A stretch of DNA of 64,000 bases from Sipunculus nudus (Eukaryota > Annelida > Sipuncula > Golfingiida > Sipunculidae). The stretch spans positions 62,873,659 to 62,937,658 of the forward strand of contig CM049313.1 of assembly GCA_026874595.1 (NCBI GenBank), written 5' to 3'. The notes beneath the pieces are model-generated. The model had not been told where the DNA came from. It ran no database searches and saw nothing but the letters and a program-made list of their open reading frames with translations. Below, in pieces: positions 23,030 to 32,000 of the stretch. Each line of letters starts with the position of its first letter. Within the stretch, counting starts at the first letter, position 1. Made by a program: the position numbers and the translations under genes.

Positions 23030-23893
23030 TGTTACGGAAAGTAATAACAACTAATCACGTAGCATAAATTTTGTTACGGAGATAAATAAAATCAGATTCT
23101 GTAACACTAGGCAGCGTGAAATGTCTAGGGGAATGAATAAAGAAGTCAGTGGATTTTGTTAACAAATAATTATAATTTATTCTTAAAACAACCCTAACAT
23201 TACAATGCACTAAATTAATAGAATTACACAATATAACTACAGTATATTAGTAAATCAACACAATTACACACAATACACAGTATGATAAATAAAGTGTACA
23301 GTACCTGGATACCGCCACTGTCACTGCGACAACAATTCCTTTAAAACGTATAATCCAGATGAACATTTCACGTAAATTTTCAAGAGAATAATAGTCAAAT
23401 GTAATCCCGAAAACAATCTGTTGTAATCCAAAAGTGAAGTTCTGGCAATAATTCCAAAGGCAAACTGAAGACTGTATAAAATCCGTTAAAAGTTTCGAAG
23501 AAGATATTTGCTGCTGCAATTATCGGAAAGGTCAATGAAACTGACTCACACGCTTCTGTGTCCGCTGCAATATTTCTGTCTCCTCCCTATGGCTCTAAAA
23601 CACAGCACCTATTTATAACTTTTCATCCGAAAATTCTAGAAACTTCTATTTCACGAACAATCGAAGGATCCCAACAATACATAATACACACGCCCGAAGA
23701 ACATTACAAGACAAGCGGTCATAGAGCGCGAACAGCCCAGAAAGTTCCAGATCAGCATGAGCGCTGTGTTTCTACACGTCAGACCACACACATTGGCCGG
23801 CCCGGCTCGCGCGTCTCCCATGGCAACGGACAATGCTAGCGCTACACAGACACATGCAAGACTGCTGAACACAATAAAAAAGCACCTGTAACA
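23030..23893 (-). repeat. Solo LTR of the Gmr1-like family, copy 3
   Basis: It begins TGTTACAGG at 23893 and ends TTCCGTAACA at 23030 on the - strand, so the TG...CA termini are intact. Direct copies of ATTA flank it (23026-23029 and 23894-23897), consistent with a 4-bp target duplication. No internal region is present, so this is a solo LTR formed by recombination between two LTRs. It defines the true ends used for copies 1 and 2. Confidence 0.85.
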
Positions 23894-24073
23894 ATTAATC
23901 AATCGAATTATAGACTTTAGTTCCATTTATGAGTTTACTATGAAATATTATACCTTAACCTGGTTTAGAATTAACTTAATTTGGAAGCATGATACCTTAT
24001 ATTATAAAACCTTATAATTAATTGTATATATATTTGAAAACGCTTAAACGTTGTATATATATATATATATAAA

Positions 24074-25090
24074 TGTGACCGGGTGCACTGCCGTTAGTTT
24101 AGTTTGTTTCATATTTGATGTGATATGCATACATTGTGTGCACCCTGTGTCTGTATTGGTCAGAGAGTAGCGCGCCAACTTGTAATCCTTCTCGGAGCAT
24201 AGCACCTGGGTTGTCACCTTTGACCTGTTAATTAATATCCGTCATTTTATGTTTTTCATGCAGTAACAAGGCATACGTACATAAAAGTTGCCATAATAAA
24301 CGTTATATGCAATATCGGAAACGTATCCAGTACTTACACGTTTTTGTTCAACATTGATTTAATTTGCTCCGTTGTTTCGTAATATTGTCCATTGACATGT
24401 TAATTATGTACCTGGTTTTGCCGCCAAGTTTCCGTCTAGCGTCACTTGGCAGACAACCGTTGAACTGGAGAGTTCAGTTTTTGTATATTTCTTGTCTCTC
24501 ATTCCAGGTATGCAATTATCAGTGTATTTCCTGATTTTATTATTGTGTTAATGTAAACACAACCCAGAACGTTTTTCTATTTTCAAAGTCATGATAACGA
24601 TGTTGTAGATGTATTATTTGTTGTAGTAATCTTGCATCACTCCGTAGTTCTATTTTTCCTGGTAATAACGATATCATAGACGTATTATTTGCTGTAGTAA
24701 TCTTGCTGTAGTAATATTTTGCTAAGTTTGGTCAGAAAGGTAGCCTGATCACTGACATTTTTCATATACTTGCCAGCGCAGTGTATTATGATGGCGAGGT
24801 GTCGCTGTAAATACTGTACATTCTGTAACTGAGGCATATTTCGTAATTATGTATTATTTTGTAAGTCAGCAGGTCTGATCCTGTGCATTTTAAATTGTAA
24901 ATATGACTTGGCAGACAACCGTTGAACTGGAGAGTTCAGTTTTTGTATATTTCTTGTCTCTCATTCCAGCACAGTAAAAACTGTAAAGCACGCTGTGTTG
25001 TGCCTTGGATGAGGTCAGACGTCTGTGTGTGTGCGCCCCCACGACCCCAGTATTTTCCATTCTGCCACTGATGTGATAAATACTGCTACA
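24074..25090 (+). repeat. 5' LTR, 1017 bp
   Basis: It starts TGTGACCGGG and ends ACTGCTACA (TG...CA). It differs from the 3' LTR at 24329, 24381, 24394, 24457, 24972 and 25077. AATAAA occurs at 24295-24300, a TATA-like ATAAAAG near 24281, and a splice-donor-like CAG|GTATG at 24505-24512. The U3/R/U5 borders cannot be placed from sequence alone. It contains two internal direct repeats, listed separately. Confidence 0.95.
24444..24969 (+). repeat. 64-bp perfect direct repeat inside the LTR
   Basis: Copies at 24444-24507 and 24906-24969 are identical, starting ACTTGGCAGACAACCG and ending TCTCTCATTCCAG. They are 462 bases apart. The same pair occurs in the 3' LTR (34264-34327, one change, and 34726-34789). 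A second, weaker tandem pair (TAACGAT...GTAGTAATCTTGC) lies between them at about 24595-24637 and 24665-24706. Confidence 0.9.
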
Positions 25091-25094
25091 GAAA

Positions 25095-25112
25095 TGGCGC
25101 CCAACGTGGGGC
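25095..25112 (+). promoter_or_regulatory. Primer binding site, tRNA-Lys type
   Basis: TGGCGCCCAACGTGGGGC lies four bases after the LTR. It matches the complement of the 3' end of tRNA-Lys(CUU) as known in animals, including the CCA tail. Minus-strand DNA synthesis would start here. Confidence 0.85.
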
Positions 25113-27445
25113 TTGCACATCTTCCGTTATAACACACTGCCAAGTGGAGCTACGAGAGTCCAACCAGACGAGCCATAGGGAGTCGCTGCCGGAGGGTGCC
25201 TGGTCCTTTGTGATTGTGTGTACCGGTCGACGGTTTTTCCGCTTCGCTGGATCTGACGCCAGGAATCTTCGTCGCCCATAGGTGTTCTTCTTGAACTTTC
25301 AGAGGATTTCACGCCTGATGTACATTGGACATTGTTTTGTGTACTTTGCCGGACTTTGGATTTATTATACTCATTTGGAGGATATTGTGTTGGATATTTT
25401 GTACATGTGGACTTTTGGACCTGTATAATGTGTTCATGTGGAGCAGCGGAAGCATGAAGGTAACCGATTTTTGTTGATTTGAGAACTGTTATATTATTTC
25501 CATGCATGTAACCACAAGTGATCTTCTTATTGTAAACAACTACATGTGACTGTACACATCCGGTCATGACAGCTCTTCTGTAAACAAATCAACGTGTTTG
25601 GTCATGGCGGCCATGTTGTAAACAAACACACGTGTTTTATATTCATGAGTTAATGTAAACACGGTTTTCTAGCATGTACTTTCTGTGAGTGACCCTTGGT
25701 TTTGTGCAGTTGTGAGAATTTATCAGGGTGACTTCTTATTTTATGTACATAATTTCGGTCTCTCAGTTAAAAAAAAAAAAAAAAAAAGTGTTTCGGTGGT
25801 CAACAGAGTTCTAGTTCAGTCGAGGGTTGCGAGGTTTGATCTTGTTGACTGTCAGTTTATCATGTCTGTGAATCAGCAGCCACAGTTAAAACTGATAGTG
25901 GTATGTTTTATGTGATTAGACATTTATATGTTTTTCTTCTGTACTTCATATTTTGCCATTTTGTTACGTATTCATACCTCAACTGAAAATTGTACTGCCT
26001 TAAATGCTGTTTTGTGGATACTTTCCATAAGTCAAGTAAACATTGGTAAACGGATATCAGTAGTATTATTGTACCGGAAGTAATACAAATACATAAGGTC
26101 AAGGTTTCAAAGTTTTACTGATTTTTGCTCAGTGTTTACCTTTTTGTCAGAGGACAAATTAAGACATTAACTTCATAGTCAGTTTGTCGCTTATTTTTTT
26201 CAGATTACGTTTTTCAGCCGTTGCAATTTAGTCTATATTCGCTTTCGTCACTGATATTTTTATCAGTGTTTACATTTACATTTTACAGTTATTGAACATT
26301 CGAATATCACTGACTGGTGGTCAGTGTTAACCTTTTCAATACTCATATTTCATATATGACTTTGTTAAACCATCGTTAATGTTCTGTCGAAGCTCCCTGA
26401 GTTTAAGGCAGTATTTACATTTTGCCGGTGCTACCATTCACAAATTGACTTTATATTCTCATCGTTTGGCCGGTGTTTACAATTTCAAACACTCCAATTG
26501 AACATTCGACCTTTCATTTTAACTGGGTGGTGTTTATATTTTGCTGACACCCAGATTTATCATATATGCTGTCACCATATTATTGTCAGTGTTCGATTGT
26601 TTGGGTGCTTACATTTAATTCACATTAGGCTTTGTCAGTGATACTAGTCAGTGTTGATACATCTCAGACACGAATACTTTAGTTATTTTCTAAATATTTC
26701 TCGAGCTTTGTTACCGAACTGAAATCAACGTTTGCTTTATCAGTCAAATATTTTTTTATATATCGACTATATCACTTGCATATCAACAATTGCTTATATC
26801 AACCTTGAGTGACATTGAACTTTGTGACCGACCATATTCAACGCTTCAGTTGTCACCCTTTGTATTTGTAATATTTTGTTTATATTTTTTTTTGATGATT
26901 GCATGAACTTGATTTGATCTAGTATTAACACCTGAGTATTATTGAACTTTGTGACTGAATTGATTCAGGTAACACCTAAACCTACATCCATTTTTGAGAA
27001 TTTGATTAGATCCTTTTCGTTGATTGACTGAACTTGATCCAGTGTAATCACGTCAGCAAAATTGAACTTTTCAACATTTCAATTAGATCCTTGTACATTG
27101 TTTTGAATTATTTGGCATAAGCCACACACATGTTCATTTGAGATCTGTCTATCATTGTTTGGTGATTGGCTGAACTTGATTCAGATTTATCACCTGATTT
27201 TTATTGAATTATTTTTATTCATTTGATTCATTTGGTACATATAACACACATACAACAGACCTTTGTTCACAATTAGGCTTGGTGATTTACTGAACTCGAT
27301 TCAGTGTTATCACCCAAGTATAAGGTTGTGCCATACGTGATAAGATATATCAGATATATGAGCATCTGGTTCAACTGAGAACTTTATCGCAGTTTCAATT
27401 ACTAATTACTTGCGAATAGCTAGTTAATGACATATCTCTGGCAAG
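25113..27445 (+). promoter_or_regulatory. Long leader with A-run and a stem-loop series
   Basis: About 2.3 kb separates the primer site from the first ORF, far more than most Gypsy leaders. No convincing ORF is present. A19 lies at 25769-25787. From about 26100 the sequence has loosely repeated units containing TCAGTGTTTAC. From about 26950 a second unit carries CTGAA/TTCAG hairpins. Perfect short stems include 26249-26268 (8 bp, TTTT loop) and 26308-26326 (7 bp). The leader may hold packaging or translation signals, which is inference. Confidence 0.7.
26951..27314 (+). repeat. Four diverged stem-loop units in the leader
   Basis: The units lie at about 26951-26976, 27019-27052, 27161-27194 and 27281-27314. 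The last two have an outer stem GGTGAT/ATCACC and an inner stem CTGAA/TTCAG around a CTTGA or CTCGA loop, exactly 120 bases apart. The first two keep the inner stem in part (one TCCAG variant) and a weaker outer stem. Confidence 0.7.
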
Positions 27446-27793
27446 ATGTCGCTTATTGACCGTAGCCTGCTATTGATTCATTTACCTGGGGACTTCAAAT
27501 TAAGTGATATCACTCACTTAATTAAATTGCATGGAGATCCACAGTGTGTTGACAGGATTATCCCCCGTGACAACTCAGCTTTTATTGTATTCCATAAAGC
27601 TGATGATGTGGTTAGTGCTAGGAAATCCTTAGATGGTTGTCAGATAAGTGAGCAGGTAGTGAGGGTGGAAACCGTTCAAGCTGAGTTAGAGCAGGCTTTA
27701 ACTCAGTGCTACTATGCTCTACCTAAACCACCATTTGATGTTAAAGGTTTTGTTAAGCAACTTTCTTCGCTGTCAGTTGAAGACAACTGTTGA
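27446..27793 (+). CDS. Small RRM-like protein upstream of gag (ORF1)
   Basis: The ORF has 115 codons, starting ATG in a good context (A at -3), and ends TGA. The sequence follows an RNA-recognition-motif pattern: strand LLLIHLP (about residues 8-14), helix DITHLIKLHG, strand CVDRIIP, RNP1-like SAFIVFHK (about 44-51), helix VVSARKSLDG, then QVVRVET. The tail has PKPPFDVKGFVKQL. An RRM would bind RNA, and in PNMA proteins an RRM-like N-terminal domain precedes a Gag-derived capsid. This ORF overlaps the open frame of gag by 13 bases in the -1 frame. No canonical slippery heptamer is seen at that overlap. It may be expressed separately, by an unusual shift, or may have been split from gag by a one-base change. 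The fold is inferred from pattern only. Confidence 0.7.
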   Translation: MSLIDRSLLLIHLPGDFKLSDITHLIKLHGDPQCVDRIIPRDNSAFIVFHKADDVVSARKSLDGCQISEQVVRVETVQAELEQALTQCYYALPKPPFDVKGFVKQLSSLSVEDNC

Positions 27794-29022
27794 CAGAAGC
27801 TCTTGGGACTGGATCTGGCAAGCAGACAGAGCAAGCCACTCCCGGGAGACCACTACCCAAGCAGTCGGACCAGGAAGTCCGTGTTGAGGAAGGTCAACCA
27901 TTTCGGTCGCCGTGGCGTACATCAGTCACGACACAAGTATGTGCACCCCTGCCTTTTGGGACACCACACGTAGCGTATCGATTGGCATCGTCTGATGGAA
28001 TGTACACATGTGCACCAGTAGCAACATCTCAGGTTCCGAGGTATGAGGGCCCAGCATCGAATACGTTCTTCAACTACCAACCTGCTGTTACATCACCAAG
28101 TTTACATCCTTATGGTTACATACCCCCAGCAAATCCACCCAGACTGACGACTTTCTCTGGAGAGGGCATGAAAGAAGAGACATCTTATCAGCAATGGCGA
28201 CATGAGGTGCGCAGTCTGATCAGCCAGGGGCTTTATCCAGATCATCAGATCGTACAGGCCATCGTGAAGTCTTTGAAGGGACAGGCAGGACAATTCGCGA
28301 TCCGTTTGGGGGAGGAGGCAACCTCGGCTGAGATAGTCAACAAGCTAGACAAGATCTATGGAAATGTGTTACCATCAGAGGTCGGCATGGAACAGTTCTT
28401 CTCCGCGAAACAACACAAGGGAGAGACCATAGCAGAATGGAGTTGTAGACTGGAGGATTTCTATTCCCGTGGCAACAAGTCACTTATTATAGCCACTGCT
28501 GGACCAAATATATTGAAGTCTAAGTTCTTCACGGGACTTCGCTCGGAGCAGATCCAAAATGAGATTCGCCATAAAGTCGAGAATGCCACTTACGAACAAC
28601 TGATCGTAGAAGCCAGAGCGGCAGAGTTACGACTAAAGGATCTACCCCAGGACATCAAGGCAAGAGTCTATGCAGTAGAGACAAAGAAACCCACTGAGAC
28701 GTCACCCGTCAAACAGCTGGAATTACTGACGAGACAGCTATCAGAGAAAGTAGATGAGATGGTGAGAGGAATGAGAGACCTGGAAAAACGATTGACCAAT
28801 CTGGAGAGGGGCACCGGATCAAATACAACCTTCCAGAGCGATCACCAGTCCAGCCAGACTTCCTCCTACAACAACCATGCTAGCGGACACAAACTGGGTA
28901 CCAATGCTACCAGCAACGAGGGTCGGCGTCTGAATAATCAGCCAGGATCACTCCAGTTCAGAGGCCATTGTTTGCACTGTGGCGTGTACGGACACAGGGC
29001 AGATGACTGTCATTTAAACTAG
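27790..29022 (+). CDS. Gag polyprotein with PNMA-like capsid and CCHC knuckle
   Basis: The open frame starts after a stop at 27778-27780. The listed start is a TTG. The first ATG is codon 71 (28000-28002), after a Pro/Gln-rich stretch that looks coding. PPRLTTFSGEG (about residues 116-126) begins the capsid. It continues with QQWRHEV, IVKSLKGQAGQFA and EIVNKLDKIYGN and runs to about 280, the layout seen in PNMA/Ty3-type capsids. A coiled-coil-like helix lies at about 308-340. The C-terminus has C394, C397, H402 and C407 in a CX2CX4HX4C knuckle, CLHCGVYGHRADDC. Gag packages RNA and assembles particles. The stop TAG follows a -1 slippery site, so pol is made by frameshift. How the N-terminus is initiated is unresolved. 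Confidence 0.88.
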   Translation: MTEALGTGSGKQTEQATPGRPLPKQSDQEVRVEEGQPFRSPWRTSVTTQVCAPLPFGTPHVAYRLASSDGMYTCAPVATSQVPRYEGPASNTFFNYQPAVTSPSLHPYGYIPPANPPRLTTFSGEGMKEETSYQQWRHEVRSLISQGLYPDHQIVQAIVKSLKGQAGQFAIRLGEEATSAEIVNKLDKIYGNVLPSEVGMEQFFSAKQHKGETIAEWSCRLEDFYSRGNKSLIIATAGPNILKSKFFTGLRSEQIQNEIRHKVENATYEQLIVEARAAELRLKDLPQDIKARVYAVETKKPTETSPVKQLELLTRQLSEKVDEMVRGMRDLEKRLTNLERGTGSNTTFQSDHQSSQTSSYNNHASGHKLGTNATSNEGRRLNNQPGSLQFRGHCLHCGVYGHRADDCHLN

Positions 29023-32000
29023 GATCGGCCAAATTCGTGGGACAGAATTTGGACCGTAGTGGTCAAAATAGTCCCAATGTCAACCAGAAATTGATCGGTC
29101 AAGCAAGTGAAGTAGACATCATCGTCAATGACCAGCCATGTAAAGCCCTCTTAGACACCGGATCAATGGTTAGTACTATATGTGACTCTTTCTGTAACAA
29201 GCTAGGATTAGAGGTTTGGCCGCTGGAGGAGCTAATTCGACTAGAGGCAGCAGATGGGCAGTCACTAGAGTACCTGGGTTATACAGAAATAGAACTGAAG
29301 GTAAAAAGTCTCCCACAGCTGAGCAGTGTCATCGTAGCCTTGGTTGTACCAGAAACTACTTACCGAAGCAGAGTTCCAGTGTTGATTGGCACCAATGTAT
29401 TGCAGTTGAGCAGCAATGACGAGAGCATATTGGCTACCAACATTCCGAAACCGTGGAAACTAGCTTTTGGTAATCTATCGGAGAACCAGAGAACAGCTCA
29501 TCAATCCGGTGCAATAGGTTCTGTGATAACGACAAAACCTATTCTTATACAGCCACACACCCGGCAACTGGTACAAGGACTTACCCATGCCACAAGAGGA
29601 TACTGTAAACAGGTTCATGTACTTGCAGGAGGATCAATGACTTTACCAGGTGGGTTGGTTGTATCTCCCGTGTTGCAGAAACTTGGAGCAAGGATGTCAG
29701 CACAACAAGTATATGTTGAGATTAATAACCACTCTGAGAAGGCGGTTGCCATACCAAGCAGAAGTAAGCTCTGTGATGTACATCAAGTGGAAGTGGTACC
29801 AGTGGATTCAACTCAGGAAAATAAAGACTCTCCCAGGGAGGAATTCCCGTATTCCTACCATGAGATGCTCTCTGCCGAGCTAAACAAAGACCAGGTGACA
29901 GAAGTAGAACAACTCTTATCAAAATGGCGTGATGTGTTCTCCTTGCATGATCTAGACCTTGGGCAGACAGACTTGGTGAAACACAAGATCAAACTACAAG
30001 ATGACCGACCATTCAAAGAAAGGCACCGAAGGATACCACCTGCTATGCTTGAAGAAGTCCGGAAACATGTGCGGGAGATGTTAGATCTCGGAGTAATCAG
30101 GAAATCTGACAGTCCCTATACATCCAATGTCGTTCTGGTCAGGAAGAAAGACGGAACTCTCAGATTTTGCATAGACTTTAGGCAACTTAACTCAGTGACA
30201 GTGAAGGATGCATACGCCCTTCCCCGAATTGAAGAAACTTTTGATAGTTTACATGGTTCCAAGTGGTTCAGCACCCTTGATCTGAAAAGTGCATATTGGC
30301 AGGTGGAAATAGAGGAACAAGATAAACCAAAGACAGCGTTTGCGGTAGGGCAGGTTGGGTTTTTTGAGTGCCAGCGCATGCCGTTCGGATTGACCAATGC
30401 ACCAGCCACGTTCCAACGTCTAATGGAACAGTGCATGGGCGATCTACACTTGAATTCGTGTTTACTGTATTTGGACGATATAGTTGTTTTCAGTCGGACG
30501 TATGAGGAACACATTGAGAGACTTGAGGCAGTGTTCAACCGGTTGAGGAACGCAGGCTTAAAGTTGAAGGCTTCTAAATGTAACTTCTTCCAGACGTCTA
30601 TTAAGTACCTTGGACATGAAGTATCCGAAGAAGGAGTATCCCCCGATCCAGATAAGATTCGATGCGTTCGAGAGTGGCCGATACCAAGTAATGCCAAACA
30701 ACTCAAGAGCTTTTTAGGTTTTGCAGGGTTCTACCGACGATTCATAAAGAATTTTTCTAAGATCGCCAAACCACTGTACGAGTTAACTCAAGGCGCTGGT
30801 GCTCACCGAAAGAAAACAAAGAAATCGACAGAATCAGGTAACAACATTTTCAGATGGGAAGATCGTCACCAAGCAGCATTTGAACAGCTTATTGAACTGT
30901 GTACCTCTGCACCCGTGCTTGCTTTCGCGAATTTTGCTAAACCGTTCTCTGTGCATGTGGATGCCAGTGGTGAGTCCTTGGGAGCAGCATTATATCAAGA
31001 ACAACCGGATGGAACCGAACGGCCCATAGCTTTTGCCAGTCGAGGATTAAGGAACGCAGAAAACCGGTACCCTGTTCACAAACTGGAATTTTTGGCGCTA
31101 AAATGGGCTATCACAAAGAAATTTCATGACTATTTGTATGGAAGCACGTTTACGGTGAAAACTGACAACAATCCCTTGACGTATATCCTTACCTCAGCGA
31201 AGTTAGATGCAACAGGTCACCGATGGGTTTCAGCACTGGCCAACTATAACTTCACCATCGAATACCGGTCTGGCCGAAGAAACATCGATGCAGATTCGTT
31301 ATCACGCATAAAATGGCCACAAGAGTGTCAGGTAATCGAAAATCAAGTCGTATCGGCCATTTTTAACACAGAAATGCCAACCAGTGGATTTGTAGAAATT
31401 TTATCTCTATCTGAGAATGCTGTACCTCTACTGGAGAATACAGTACTAAACCAAAGGTCAGTTTCTGATTGGGTGAAGCTCCAACGGAAAGACCCAGTTC
31501 TAAAAAGATGCATAGACATGCTAGAAGGAAACCCAACTATAACACCCGACAATGATCCATACTGGCGAGAGATGCGTAGTTTATATCGGGGGAAGAAGCT
31601 GTGTCTACGAAATGGTGTATTGTACCGTCAGCGCCTGCAGAACAATGAGGTGTCTTTCCAATTAGTGCTCCCGTTCACCCATCGGAAGGAAGCAATAACC
31701 AGATGTCATGACCAGGTTGGCCACCCAGGACGTGATCGAACCATGGAACTTCTAAGAGGTAGATTTTTCTGGCCCGGAATGTCGAATGACGTGGAAGAGT
31801 ATGTAGCCCAATGTGGAAGGTGTGTTCGTCGAAAAACACTTCTAAAACCACAAGCACCATTGGTCAGTATCAAAACGAGCCAACCCCTGGAACTGGTTTG
31901 TATGGACTTTCTTTCTATTGAAACGTCAAAAGGGGGATACGAGAATGTGCTAGTGGTTACAGATCACTTCACCCGATACGCTCAAGCCTACTCTACCCGG

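Noticed and set aside
25127-25567. 146-codon open frame on the - strand in the Gypsy leader
   Set aside because: It crosses the leader antisense, has no recognisable motif, and nothing supports antisense transcription.
26100-27320. CRISPR-like array from the repeated hairpins in the leader
   Set aside because: Units are diverged, spacing is irregular and the host is eukaryotic; they are structural repeats of a retrotransposon leader.
30116-30706. 196-codon open frame on the - strand
   Set aside because: It lies antisense to the RT part of pol; the sense strand has clear catalytic motifs, so this is a shadow frame.
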